Part shown: piece by piece, positions 1 through 12,182 of the stretch | Layout: each line of letters begins with the position of its first letter | Numbering within the stretch: position 1 is the stretch's first letter | Source of the DNA: Sambucus nigra | Lineage: Eukaryota; Streptophyta; Magnoliopsida; Dipsacales; Adoxaceae | NCBI GenBank assembly: GCA_949130495.1 | Contig: OX422222.1 | Location: forward strand, 272,170,109-272,234,108 | DNA: 64,000 nt | Reading direction: 5' to 3' | Position numbers and translations under genes: made by a program | Notes under the pieces: generated by a model | What the model saw: only the letters and a program-made list of their open reading frames with translations | Databases searched by the model: none | Told to the model about the DNA's origin: nothing

Positions 1-2
1 AT

Positions 3-296
3 TTGAGAAAGAGGAACCGGGAAATAAAGTGTGAATACTATAAAGATCACTATCATAAGACCAAAAAAACCGAGGCACTCAAGTCCTACCTCGAGGAGCT
101 AGTTAAGACCGAGCACCTAAACGACTTCGTAGAGAAGAAAGAAGGTGAAATGCAGCCTTTGCATGACCATAGACCAGACAACATACTGGAAGATGATAAG
201 GGAGACAAATTTATGGCAATCGATGGGGGGCCAATATCGAACACCATATTGGATGAATGTTTAGGTCATGAATTTGTAGTGATTCATGGAGCATAG
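3..296 (+). pseudogene. Tat-type Ty3/gypsy gag, C-terminal piece
   Basis: The open stretch encodes the end of a Gag polyprotein. Near its start it reads KCEYYKDHYHKTKKTEALK, which matches the zinc-knuckle-like signature of Tat-lineage gypsy Gag (C-x2-H-x-D-H-G-H-x-T-x-x-C, followed by a Leu/Glu-rich helix), here with the last Cys changed to Glu and the middle residues altered. Gag would package the element RNA in virus-like particles. The frame is entered upstream of the window, so the N-terminal capsid part is off the edge. It is followed in order by PR, RT, RNase H and IN relics on the same strand, which fixes the identity. The lineage (Tat rather than Athila) is inferred from the knuckle form and the pol sequence. 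Confidence 0.75.
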
Positions 297-416
297 AACC
301 CTAACTAAATTAAGGGGAAAACCCTCAGGATGGAGATTAATAAGCTCACAACATTAATAGAATCCCTTTAGATTAACCTGGCTAAGACCATTGCGGGCAA
401 GCACCGGCAACCCAAA

Positions 417-965
417 GATATTGATTACACGAAGCACATCATTTTCACTGACGATGATTTAATCGGAGTGAGGAATCCGCATCATGATGCGCTTGTCATC
501 ACTCTCAGAGTTGTTAATTGGGATATGGATAAGTTGTTAGTAGACTGGTGGATCTCCTTGGAATTCATGCACCTCAGAATGTTCAATCAGTTGAACTTAT
601 GTGTAATAGACCTGTAAGATTTTGTCATTCCATTAGTTGGATTTACAGGAAGGATGAACTTACCCTTGGGAAAAGGTAGTTCTCCCTGTACGGACTGGAG
701 CGATCTTTAAGATCATTGAGTTTCTCGTGATAAATATAGGCTCCTTATATAACGCTATCCATAGGAGAGGGTGGTTAAACTCCATGATGGTTGTACCATC
801 CACCTACCATTATAAAATAAAGTGCGTCACTGATAAAAGAATCATGGAGATACGCGAGAACCAATCCTTGGAAAGGAAATGTTTTATAGTTGCTATCTAA
901 CCTAAGAAGGACAAGAATAAGGAAAAAGACATAGAACCATATGACGTCGCCATACCCTCCAAATA
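417..965 (+). pseudogene. Tat-type gypsy aspartic protease, broken
   Basis: Across several frames this stretch reads as the retropepsin-like protease of a Tat element. It opens with ...FTDDDLIGVRNPHHDALVI, then the active-site strand reads KLLVDWWISLEF at about 530-565, where the family has LVDNGSS or similar. The catalytic Asp is kept but the Gly-Ser part of the loop is lost. The C-terminal half is recognisable as YNAIHRRGWLNSMM followed by STYHYKIK, matching the family's YNAILGRPxLNxxxxVxSTYHLxxKFPT block. The enzyme would process Gag-Pol. It cannot work here because of the changed active site and frame breaks. Confidence 0.75.
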
Positions 966-1079
966 AAAACAAAAGTATGGGTGACATGGAGTTGAGGAAA
1001 CCAGGGTTTCCCCTACTGATTGAGTCGTGGAACCCCTACAAGAGCTAGCCTTTGATGATAATATACCTAAAAATAAGAT

Positions 1080-2400
1080 CTCGATCATAAGTTCACTCAC
1101 AGAAGAAGAGAATAAAGAGTTGGTTACTTTCCTCAAAGGATACTAAGAGGTATTTGTATAGAGGTAGTATGACATTCTAGGAAGAGACCCAGAAGTGATG
1201 TGTCATAAGCTCCACGTGGATCCTCTTTATCCACCAATGGCATAAAAAGTGCGATGAACTGCGTTTGAGAAGGGCAAATCTATCGAAGAGAAAGTGGGGA
1301 AACTTCTGGATGTGCAGTCCATAAAACAAGTTTAATTCTCTAAGTGGCTGTCAAATCCAGTAATCGTAAGGAAGAGCAATGAGAAGTGGAGAGTCTGTAT
1401 AGACTTCACAGATCTTATTTGTGAGTAACCCTAGGATAGTTTTCCTCTGCTAAAAATAGATCAGTTGGTCGATGTCACCACTAATCATGAGCATATAAAC
1501 TTCCTCGATTCCTATTATGGGTACCATTAGATCCCATTATTTGCCCCCAACTAGGAAAATACATCATTCATCACAAGTTTGGGTCTATATTACTACAAGG
1601 TGATGCCATTAAAATTGAATAACATTGGGGTAACCTACCAAATACTTGTGACAAATATGTTCAAGGATTAATCTGGAGACACAATGGAGGTGTATATCAA
1701 TGACATGATTGTAAATAGCAGGATGAAGGGGGGTCGCCATGCAGACCTAGTAAAAACTTTTGTAGTGCTTCATTATTAAAGGATGAAGTTAAATGTTATG
1801 AAATTCTCCTTTGGGGTACAATCGGGAAAGTTCCTTGGATACCTAGTATGTCAAAGAGGTATTAAGGCAGCCCCCGACTAGATTCAAGTCATCAGGAATG
1901 TGCGGTCCTCCAAGGCTGTGCACCAGATAAATATTTTTACTGGAATGCTATCCACCCTTAATCGCTTCAGATATGGATCCTCAGATAAGTGATGACCTTT
2001 CTTTCAAGAACTTAAGAAATAAAGGAAGGAAATATGGAATGGTGAATGCACAAGGAAAATTGAATAAATAAACAACTATTTAAAAGAACCACCACTGTTG
2101 ACCATTTTAAATAATAGAAGACCTTTGTACTTGTATTTGGTAGTGTGCAATTATGCTATAAGTTCAGACTTTATTTGCAAGAAGAATGGGGTCAAGATCC
2201 CATTTATTATGCAAGCAAAACATTGCTCGATATGGAAAAGAGATACATATTGTTGAAAAATCTTGCATGCGCACTGGTGGTAACCTCCAGGAAGTTAAAA
2301 TACTACATCAAGGGGCGCACTATCATTATTCAAACTCCTTCCCTCTAAAAGTTATGCTAAAAAAACTAACCTATTTGGACGTATGTCTAAGTGATCGATA
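1080..2400 (+). pseudogene. Tat-type gypsy reverse transcriptase, broken
   Basis: Reading through stops, this region gives the palm, fingers and connection of a gypsy reverse transcriptase: HKLHVDPLYPP, then WLSNPVIVRKSNEKWRVCID, then DSFPLLKIDQLVD, and a YxDD box reading VYINDMIV at about 1690-1713. The first catalytic Asp of the YVDD box is Asn (AAT at 1699-1701), so the polymerase is dead apart from the stops. The downstream piece at 2145-2348 carries the connection (QDPIYYASKTLLDMEKRYI, then a KLKYY motif) that leads into RNase H. At least six in-frame stops are visible, many of the CAA-to-TAA or TGG-to-TAG type. Confidence 0.85.
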
Positions 2401-2449
2401 GAACTCAAGAGGTTTGATATCCATTTCGGCCTAGAACTTCGATCAAGAG

Positions 2450-2920
2450 GAAAGTCATAGCATACTTAGATACTGGAAATGAAACTATATACTCTGTCCC
2501 ACAGCCAATCAAAGAAGGTGATAAATGGGTACTATATGTTGATGGAGCCTCAAATTCCAAGTGTACAGGAGTAAGGATAATACTATTATCCCCGAAGAAA
2601 GTAATTCTTGAACTGGCAATTCATTTGGGGTTTGAAACTTCCAATAATGAAAGTGAGTATGAAGCCTTGGTCGACAGATTACGAAAAAAACTCTCCTGGG
2701 AGCTCTTCATCTTAATGTCTTCTATAACTCGAGACTGGTATCATATCAATTATTGAGAGACTACAACACTAGGGACAAGTTCATGGTCACATACCTTGAA
2801 TAATCCCAACAATTAGTCACCCAATTCGTGCATGTCTAAGTGCAATAATTCCTAAAAGGGAACAATAGTCACGTCGGCGCACTGGCCACACCCGCGTCAG
2901 CCGTTAAAGGGGATATAAAA
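2450..2920 (+). pseudogene. Tat-type gypsy RNase H, broken
   Basis: The stretch encodes an RNase H domain that would remove the RNA strand during cDNA synthesis. The first catalytic Asp lies in LYVDGASNSKCTG at about 2530-2570, and the catalytic Glu in NNESEYEALV at about 2644-2673, both kept. After this a frameshift occurs and the remainder is only partly readable. It sits between RT and IN as expected in a gypsy pol. Confidence 0.8.
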
Positions 2921-3059
2921 TGGATGATTGGAGTGGAATACCTTGACCAACCTAGTAACAAGAAAGGGAAATATTCTGAGTAAGTTATGGTCATCATAAG
3001 GACCATGAATTAGATGGATCCGATAATGGTCTATCTAATGGAAGATGCCCTGCCAGTTG

Positions 3060-4260
3060 ATAGGAAAAAAAACATAAGGTACGGGTGAAATCTTCTATTT
3101 TCCACTTAGCGAAAGATCATAAACTTTATCAGTGCTCTTTTTCACGGCCATACCTCCAATGCGTGCACGGTGCACCCACTCATATGACATTAAACAAACC
3201 CTGTATGAGCTTCCTAATGGGATATATGGGTGGCATACAGGGGGCAGGTCGCTGGAATTTAGGGAAATAAAAGAGGGATACTTGTGTTCATACATGCAAA
3301 AAGACGCAGTTACGTACGTTTGAAAATTCAAGAACTATCAACTCTTCTCATTATTGGTGAACCAACTGTCTAGTGACCTAAAGTCCCTCACAAGTCCTTA
3401 ACCTCAAGTCCCTTACAAGTCTTTGGCCATTTTCAAATGGGGACTTAACATCTTCAGTCTATTTCCCCTCATGTCTGGTAGTAGGAAATATTCGTTGGCC
3501 ATCACCGACTACTTGTCCAAATGGGTTGAAGGGGAACCCATCACGAATATCCGAGATATCGATATGACAAAGTTCATATGGAATAATATCATAACACGAT
3601 TTGGCATCTCTCAAATTATCATCATAGATAACAAAAATCGGTTAGAAAACAGACACTTTCAAGGCTTTTGCAATGAGCATAATATTTGGCACTACTATAG
3701 TTCAGTGGCCTACCACCAAAATAACGGGAAGGCAAAAGTTTACAACAAGACAATCCTCAACGGAATAAAAAAGTGGTTAGAAAAAGTAAAGGGCACTTGG
3801 GTTGACCAATCCCTCTACATTCTCTGGGCCTTTCGAACAACACCCAGGCGATTAACGGGATAAACACCCTTTGCCTTGGCCTATGGAATGGAGGTTGTGA
3901 TCCCATTGGATGTAGGTATTCCATCCATGAAATCCACCTTAATCGATCACTATATCAATAATGAAGCAATCCGATCAGATCTTGACTTTGTCGATGAAAA
4001 AAGGGAATTGGCTCTTGTAAAACTTGCCTCCTATAAGCAATAATTAGACAATCAATACAATCGGGTGCTAAAGTGAGAGTATTTAAGGTCGGATATTACA
4101 TGCTTCAAAAGATTGTGGGAAGCACCAAAACTCGTTCAGACAGGAAACTGGGGCCTAATAGGGAAGGCCTATTCAAAGTCATCCGTGACTACTTAATGAG
4201 AGCCTACCACGTAGAACAATGGAGGGCATAGAGGTTCCCCAAGCTTGGAACGTAACCAAT
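3060..4260 (+). pseudogene. Tat-type gypsy integrase, nearly full length but dead
   Basis: The region starts with the N-terminal zinc-binding part (LYQCSFSRPYLQCV, then IYGWHTGGRSLEFREIKEGY), continues into the catalytic core in the open stretch 3423-3863 and ends with the C-terminal domain to about 4260. In the core, the first Asp is in AITDYLSKWVEG and the second in IIIDNKNRLENRHF. The third position, normally Glu in the NGQxEVxN motif, reads NGKAKVYN, so the catalytic Glu is Lys. The block WAFRTTPRRLTG is typical of Tat integrases and is followed by a stop, then TPFALAYGMEVVIP in the same frame. The protein would insert element cDNA into the host genome. It is inactive by both the substitution and the stops. 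Confidence 0.88.
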
Positions 4261-4853
4261 TTAAGGAATTTTTACTTTTATATTTTTAGTTTATGACTAA
4301 GAATATTTCATTTATTTCAGTTTAAAAGTTTCTTTAAGGAGTTCTTTCAAACTTCTCGCACTTATCTCTATGCTTTGTTCCAAGTGGCAGACAAATGAGT
4401 ACTTAACAAAAAAGACCAATTATTTGAATTAATTCTCTATAACATATTACTTATCGCTGTGATAACTGTCTTCTCTCAAATGTCTTCATTTAAGATTAAC
4501 CAGTTGATAGATTATAAATTAACTCTAAATATTGGTCATCCATCACAAAGTGTTTTGGTGGATAACAAAGCATTAGCAATGTCTTATAGCCGATGAAAGG
4601 CCTACTGGGAAACCTTAGGCGCCTATGACCAACTGGGTCATAAAAATTCGCACTAGGGAATGACCCCACACACAGGTGCATTTTTACTTTTCTAGTTCTC
4701 GGCCTAAGGTTAGATGTGACTACATCAACTAAAAGGTAAGATCAGAAGACCACACGTTATATAGGGAAGCAAAAATGCAAAAAAAATCATTAAAACTTTA
4801 AGTTATTGCAAGGAAAGTGAAAAAATTACAATAAAATGGTGAATATAGATGGA
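4261..4853. other. Non-coding spacer after Tat integrase
   Basis: No reading frame longer than about 60 codons fits a known protein here. The stretch lies between the end of the integrase on the + strand and the end of the antisense reading region on the - strand, and I see nothing else in it. Confidence 0.5.
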
Positions 4854-7260
4854 TCAATTGTACAACTGGGATGGCTTATTCGCTGAACTACCAACTCCAG
4901 CAGGTAGAACATCCAAGGCATAAGGAGTAACGGTCGCAGTCATATCTTTGGTCCTTCATGGCCCACCAAGACTCACTTTATCAACCAAGTATTGAGGTTG
5001 ATAGAGTTAATTATCTCCATCAAGGGCAAAGTCACCAGGTATTTACTTATAAGGCCAACCAGAATGGTATATATTGGTATCCATGAAACATCAAATCTTG
5101 TAAGGAGGATCTTGATGATCTAAGTAACCTGGGACATACTAATACCACAACTCAAAATCCTATGGGACATTTTCCACTCGTAGGGCATTAAGGAAACTGT
5201 GTTTATAACTAATATTTCAAGCATCGGTTAGGGTAGGATTCATATTAAGAAGAGCCTCATCATAACCATCCATCTAGACTTAGTGAGGCTATTTATGGAA
5301 CTAAATTGTGAGATAATTAATCTTTTAGGTTATACTTTTAATTGGTACATTCTTTATTGAACATATCCTCCTTGGCCTTCTATAGCTCTTCTACCAGATG
5401 ACCTTTTTTCTGCACTTGAAAGGAGGATTGAACCTTTGCATTTACAACTTTGTCATTTAAGTCCTTTTGAGTTTTCTCTAGATCCTCATTTAGTTGGGCA
5501 TTCTCTTCTTCCAAAAATAAAGCGCCCTCCCAACTTGTTTGCTTGGTCTAGGCTTATTAAGTCTTTCAAGCTCAGCCCCTAAATCATTATTCTCTTTCTC
5601 AAGGATAGTGGCGACCTCTCTAGAGTCCTGTAGAGCGGCATACATAATAAAATATTTCCTTCAATGTGTGGATTCAAGGGTAGCCAATCTCTCATTAAAT
5701 CCATTCTTTTCATTCTGATCAGAAATCTTTTATTCTAAATCGGCCTTCAAATTGGATATTAGCTCCTTATGACTGTATTGAGCATTAGAAATCATGTCAT
5801 GGAAAGCGAAATTATGTATGACTGTTTGATAAAAGAGGTGGTGAATATTCAAATATACTTCTTTCTCTTGAGCTGACACATTAGGACCTAGATGCTAGTA
5901 AAGCTCATCATCCTCATTATCTTTATTTGAGCATCAGTGAAAAGTCTCCCACGTCTTTCTTTAAAGTCATTCTGAGTAGTGACCAATGATGCAAGTCATA
6001 TGGTAAACTTCATGAACAAGTGGTCGGATATATATGTTTCTTAAATAAAATAATAGACTTGCAAAAATCAGATGAAGCCACAACGATTGAATCAAACCAT
6101 AAATTCCATTAAAAATGATTAAAACTAGGGCATTCCCTCACATTATTTGGAAACAACAAAGAAAATACAACATTCTCTAATCATAATCCCTACTCAACAA
6201 TCATCTAGTTTTGACCTTCTCCTTCTTGGTAGCCTACTCAACAATCGTCTGGTTTTGATTGACAATCTTCTCCTTATCTTTAACCGCCTCATTATCTTCG
6301 TCATTAACCTCTTTCTAAAATTAAGGTGGAGAACATAGATGATGCTCTCTAAAGAGGTCTAACCCCTCTCCTATGCCAACCTTAACCATAGCCTTATCCT
6401 ATCCATTCTTAAAAATACCTTTTTAATATAGGCAATTCACATTTCAACATTAGATAAGTCTTTATCCCAACCACGGGTAAAGGGTACATCCTTGATCTTC
6501 TCCACACTATCCAAGGCCTCCTCAGCTTTGGCCTTAGCTTTATTTGCTTATGTATTGGCAAGCTTGGCCTCAACCTTCATATCTCTGACATCCTTTTTTG
6601 TTTGTTAACTACAAGAGCAGTAAAATCATCAATCTTCTTTTGAATATTAATCTTCTCAGCTTCCGAGCTCTTAACCTTCTCGTCGAGCTTCTTCTTCTTC
6701 TCAATTACTTGAATATTGTTCAATCATCGAGAAACCACCCAAAGATTTTTGCAACTCTCTAAAATTAACCTATACATCAATAAAGATGCCCTTATTCAGA
6801 AATTCCTCTCTAATAATTGATCGTAATGAACTTCATAACAAAAGGATTAACAAACATGAGAAAAATGTAAGAAATGAACATAAAAGAACAATATAAAGGA
6901 GATCAACTTACAAGTGAGAGGTTGTAGGGTATGCTACAATAATCTCAAATGGGGAAAGGTAGAGGCAGTTTCTTTATCCATGGGAAAACCCCTAAACCTA
7001 ATCAAGTCCCTAGTCAGATCGGGATGACAATAATGGACTAGACAACACTCTTGACCTTATCAATAGTATTCTTCTCCATAATGTATAGTAGGTAGATGAT
7101 CCTTCTTTTTCCTTTTTAAAAGAGGCTCGTGGTCCTTGAAACAAACAGAGAAAAGAACAAAACATTAGCCTCAACCAAGAGAGAATCATAAATCTAACAA
7201 AATGGTTTTCTAACCAATTCCTTACCCTTCATGAGGGCATCTCAACCTTTTATAGGCCCC
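4854..7260 (-). pseudogene. Antisense additional ORF of the Tat element, coiled-coil protein, broken
   Basis: On the strand opposite to pol, this region reads in pieces as a long coiled-coil protein. Segment one (about 6830 down to 6350) contains IEKKKKLDEKVKSSEAEKI and a KAKAKAEEALDSVEKIKD heptad-rich stretch, then FTRGWDKDLSNVEM. Segment two (about 5810 down to 5340) contains KELISNLKADLE and LEKENNDLGAELERLNK. The tail (about 4960 down to 4854) is Pro/Ala/Gly-rich and ends LPAGVGSSANKPSQLYN before TGA. A GTAAGT donor-like site near 6908 and a pyrimidine-AG acceptor-like site near 7133 suggest introns. Tat-lineage elements are known to carry extra antisense ORFs between IN and the 3' LTR, and this fits that position. 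The function of such proteins is unknown. Frameshifts and stops break it. Confidence 0.55.
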
Positions 7261-8150
7261 TCCCTCAGGAAGGGGAGAGTATTACCAATTCTTCATAATG
7301 AGACCATGATCCTAATAATACTTACTAGAATCAGAGAGGTTCATAACCAGGGCTCATTTAGTCATCCTCATCTTCATATAGTTAATGTTCTCGGGTGTCG
7401 TCACCCATTGGTAATAATAAATGATCTTAGTAATGCCGATATTGGTCCTTTATAACTCACTAATACGATTCACCCCATTATTAAGACCACATCAAAATAC
7501 TGGGAGCACACAAAAAATAAGCAATTTGGGACCTCACACTCAGCAACAACAATTAATGGTAACCTATGGGCTTCACAAAGGGTGCAAAGGTCACAAGGAC
7601 CATCAACTAACTCTACTGATATTCGCGGGGGATTCAATGATCAAGTTTAAATTATTTCACAAAGTTTTCATCAATAACGTACACTATAATTTAAGACGAC
7701 AAACTCAATGAAAGAATTAAAAGGATAAAGTGAAGAAGATTGAAATGGAGAAAGAGTCTTGAAGAAGTTCTTATAGGTGGAGTGATTACAATAAAAAGTT
7801 ATCATTTAAAATATTGCAGGTTTTTCAAATGAACAGGAAAATGGGTAAAAGAGTGGGAACCGTCATCTTGTGATAAGCAGTACCATCACGATTCCCCCAA
7901 AACATGATGATTATACACACGTATAATGGTTGTCGAAGAGATGGTTCACTACAAAGAAAAAAGGTAATATTTACCAGCGTGCCCATAGGGCACTCAATGA
8001 TCAAAAGACCCTTCCATTTAAGAATATTTACAAAATTTCCCCTTAATTAATTAACAAAAATTGCCTTATGAAGACTTGTCAAAGCCAACAGCTGACCTAG
8101 GCATAACAAAGCCTAGAGACCTCAAAGTGACACTAAGCTTTATGGGCAAT
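7261..8150. other. Tat element 3' untranslated region
   Basis: The stretch between the antisense reading region and the probable 3' LTR holds short random frames on both strands and no recognisable protein. Its end, just before the LTR, is the purine-poor sequence TTTATGGGCAA, a weak polypurine tract. Confidence 0.4.
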
Positions 8151-8679
8151 TGTGGGGACTAGAATTACGATGGAAGGTGACCTGCACATGTTCGACACAG
8201 GCTCATAAGCTTATTATGCATCAATTTAATCAAGAGTCAAAGTCACAAATGACTCATACATATCCATCCCTTGGAACGAATCAAACTTATAAGATATAAA
8301 TCCGAACTTCATGGGATAGCTATTAACAGAGCTTAGGACACTTCTAAGCTCCTCTATAAATGTAAACCCGCCCCTTTTTTAGAGGGGCCTGTGATATTAT
8401 AGCATCGAGCAGTTCTATAACTCTACCGACCTGTTCTTTAAACTAATAATAGAACAAACCCCAAAACCCGTGGACGTAAGCACGTAATCAAACCACGCAT
8501 ATTTGTGTACTCTGATCTCCACCCTTGAGGACTTCTATTAATTTATCTAGTGAGCATTGTATACAAATATTGTAGGAATTTACTACATACACATCTATAT
8601 ATGTATATATATAGTCTTAAACATGATCGCCATACATTATTTGCTAATATTTTTTTTATTTGTAGGAAATGTTGAACAG
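8151..8679 (+). repeat. Probable 3' LTR of the Tat element
   Basis: The stretch starts TGTGGGGACTAG directly after a GGGCAAT tract and could end at GTTGAACA, giving TG...CA termini. It contains a TATA-like CTCTATAAATG at about 8351 followed by GC-rich leader sequence, as expected for a promoter-bearing LTR. The partner 5' LTR would lie outside the window, so the borders cannot be confirmed by comparison. Confidence 0.45.
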
Positions 8680-8691
8680 TAACAAAGATAA

Positions 8692-9075
8692 CATTACACC
8701 AAAACAAAACCATGTTAACGATTTTGGACCGTGATCAAGGCACATGGGTCACTATTTTGGACTGTGACAATATTCAGGGCAACAAAATCATGGGTAACGG
8801 TCCAAAATCGTGACCCCAAATGGGCGTCACACTCCAAAATCGTGATCTCTAACGTGATCATTCAAAATTGTGACATAGTGGCCACGGTCTAAAACCATGA
8901 CCTCTAGTGTGATAATTTTGATTGGTTTTGTTGCTGGTCGAGGTGAAAAATCGTGATCACTAGGGTAACAATTTAAAAAAATAGAGTAACTAGTTAGACC
9001 GTGACTAAATATTTTACTGTATAAATTATAACCTTAGTGGTCACGGTTTTGGGTCATGACCAATGATAACTCCAA

Positions 9076-9114
<39 letters not shown>

Positions 9115-9130
9115 TCACAATTTTGGATCA
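8692..9130. repeat. Left subterminal repeats of CACTA 1
   Basis: The region contains many direct and inverted copies of a motif resembling GGTCACGATTTTGGACC and its complement. In En/Spm these subterminal motifs are the binding sites of the second element protein (TNPA-like), and they pair left and right ends for excision. The array ends near a (TA)n run at about 9080-9111. Confidence 0.8.
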
Positions 9131-9837
9131 TGGAAAAATTAAAAATAGAATTTTTTTAATTTTTAGCATCCCCAAAAAACTTGTACATTTTTCAAACCTA
9201 TTTACATTTCCAGAAATAAATATTTAGCCAATATGTGATCCATAAATCGAAGTATAATAATACAACACACGTTAACTAACTAAAACTATCAAATTCTACA
9301 ACAAAAATAATAAAACAACGTATGCTTGTGTGAATATGTAATAACATCATAATATCCTAACTGAAATCCAATACAGTGATTGTTTCTTTCCACGAAATAA
9401 GACTCAAAATGTCCATTCTCCAAGTTAGCAAGCAAACAAGATTCAAAATGTTCCAAATGGTATGTAACAAAGGACTCGAATTCCAAAATAACTTTGGGAT
9501 GCCTAGTAAAAAAATGGAATTAAAGTCCACGTGGTTCGTAAGATGAACAATGTTAGGTCCTAACCCATAATTCGAATCTAGGGTGTCTCTTTTGATTTAT
9601 GAAAATGTATGTCCAATGTGTTTAATGTGTAGAAAATTATAAGAACACTCTAAATTGGTAATTATGGAATAGGGCCCCTTTTTTGTTTTTTATTTTATTT
9701 ATGAAAATATATGTGAATGTATATATGATGATAAAAAGTGTGGATTAACGACACAATTGAGGCAACCACACACATATATCGAACATGTGATAATAATCAC
9801 ATATGAGCATAAGATAATCTATTATGTTCTCAAACCA

Positions 9838-10215
9838 GAAGTCCCATGAGGAAACGGTTAGTTCCAATGAGTTATATTTGCCCCGGGAGGACACAATTTA
9901 TTTCTACGAGTTACATTGGTCCCATGCGATGTGTTTGTGCCTCTACGGGGTCGTTTGGCGACTTATTTAGGTTTTTGCCCTTTAACGACATGTTTTCAAG
10001 TCTAAGTATAGAGATTTTCAAATTATCATCATATTCTCAAATCGAGAGTACCGTGAGGACACTGGTGGACATTTTTCATTTTCACCCTTTAACAACATGC
10101 TTTCAAGCCGAAGTCTTGAGATTGGAAAATTATTGTCATATTCTCAAATCGCGAGTCCCGTGAGTAAATGGTCAATTCCTATGAGTTACATTGGTTCCAT
10201 GTTAGGTGCTCATGT
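9838..10215 (+). repeat. Degenerate copies of the 168-bp tandem repeat inside CACTA 1
   Basis: About two and a half diverged monomers lie here. Shared landmarks with the large array at 59430-63077, in reverse complement to it, are GAGTTACATTGGTCCCATGC, CTACGGGGTCGTTTGG, CCCTTTAACGACATG and ATCATATTCTCAAATCGAGA. The copies lie between the end of the transposase and the left terminus, that is at the inferred 3' end of the element, and antisense to the transposase. The short open frame at 9846-10163 is a by-product of the repeat and not a gene. Confidence 0.85.
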
Positions 10216-11621
10216 CTCACCTTTTTAGGGTTATCGATAGGCAATTCATCCTCAAACTCGCCAGGTTCCTTAATCACTTGTTCTCCATGAGGATTGAACC
10301 TCCTAAGCCCTTGTTTCGGCATATGTTCCTCGATGTATAATGATGATTATAGTGTTATGTATTCTTCCATAATTGAACCTCAGATCTATCATGTATTTTA
10401 ACTTAGTCTTTGGAGGTTTTCATCAATCAATCGAAAGGATACATCTAGCGATATTTGACGGGTCCACACAATAAAGCCTCATCTCATAAATGCACAATTA
10501 GGTGGACACTAATGTCAAATAATGACTGAGTAAAATACTTATCCAAGACACAAATTTCCTCAGCTAAAGTGGCTTTCGCAGCCTTAATGTGCTTCTTGTT
10601 TACCACTTTTGCATATAGTAAGGTGAAGCACAAACTAATTTGCATACTTAAACTGTGGAGATCATTTTGCTCAAAAACAAAATGCCTAAGCAATAAAGGA
10701 ATTACTTGGATGATGACGTGACAGTCATGATACTTACACTATTTAAAGTCATTTATTTGGTAGCTTACGACCCTATGGAAATTGCTGGAATAACTAGTAA
10801 GAGTTTTCAAAATTGAACAATGTGTCGAGGAGGATTTTTTTCTCACTAGTAGTCAAAGTGAAAGAAACCACGGGAATTGAATTTCTTCTTGTTCTAATAT
10901 CAATTTTTAATCACATTTTTTTATTTTCATCTCATTTAAATCGCGACGCTTCTTCTTTCCATCTTTCTAATGAGATCCACCCAGACATTTACCTACTAGA
11001 TGTTCTGCAAAATTCTTCTCTGTGTGCATCACATTAATTATATGCCTTACATGGTGCTCTTTCCAATATGACAAGTCAAATAATATTGATCATCTAGATC
11101 ATGCCTTCATTTTAATAGGATCTTATGGATCTTACCTAGATTTACGCTTTTGGCCTATAAATTGAGGGTGTTTGCATATAAAATTATTCCCCGAAGTTGT
11201 AGCCTTTAGCTTATCCTCAATTTGATATCCATAAAGCCGAGCTGGTTCCACCTTACGCACTTGACCGACAGGGGAAAAATTATACTTGTAGTTACTAAAA
11301 GGATAAATTCTCGATAGAAATCTATGATGACCGGTATAACTCATCTTTCCACTATGATATATCCAAGTGGATATAACTTTCTCCCCATAGGTGGGACATC
11401 CATAATAACCATGAACATTGCAATCGGATAAGGTCCTATAGACATGAAAGTCATTTATCACCCACATAACCATTTTTGTATGTGTGAACTCTTCACTCTT
11501 GTGAGCATCAAACTCCCTCGTAACTTCATCTCACAAATCATTAAGTTTTTTGATTAACGGTCCTACTTTGGCTCGGGTATCAATACTGTCAATAATGTGA
11601 ACTCGTTTCTCATGCACAATT

Positions 11622-11640
11622 GGGGGGGGGGGGGGGGGGG
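11622..11640. repeat. 19-base G homopolymer in the transposase
   Basis: A run of 19 consecutive G residues interrupts the TNP2-like reading frame between the MHH and the CAIVHEKRVHII segments. It may be real replication slippage or a sequencing/assembly artefact. Confidence 0.9.
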
Positions 11641-12182
11641 ACCTAATGGTGCATGAGAACTAGCCAATAACTCTGATTTGTACTTAAATTACAAAAAATG
11701 TTCAACCCGTTCATTGGTAATGCAAGACAGACGTTGTGTGGTTCTTTTGCAAATTTAGGGTGTCATGCATTTAAAAGCTGTCAGATGAGTGAATCAATCG
11801 GATGGTGCATGAGATTCCCATCCACCTCAACTCAAGCATGCCATGTCATGGATTTTACTATCCATGGTACAGTGAAAAATCTTTTTAACCGTGGCCCGAG
11901 GGAAAAATACTTTAATACCATATGTGGAACTTGTGAGCACTTGTGAAATTCAGTTATATCATTTTTCGACTCTCACAAACCATATATATTGTCTTCTTGC
12001 ATACATTACATTCATTCTCTAATTCGTGTTTGTTACGATACAATATTCAATCATATTTGTATGCCTGAATAAATTTTTAGTTCAAACCCAAATCCTTCAA
12101 GCTTTTTTCATGCCCAAATAACTATCTGGTAACGTGAATTATTTGATAACGTGTTCTCTTTCGGGAGAATTTATTTATCCCA

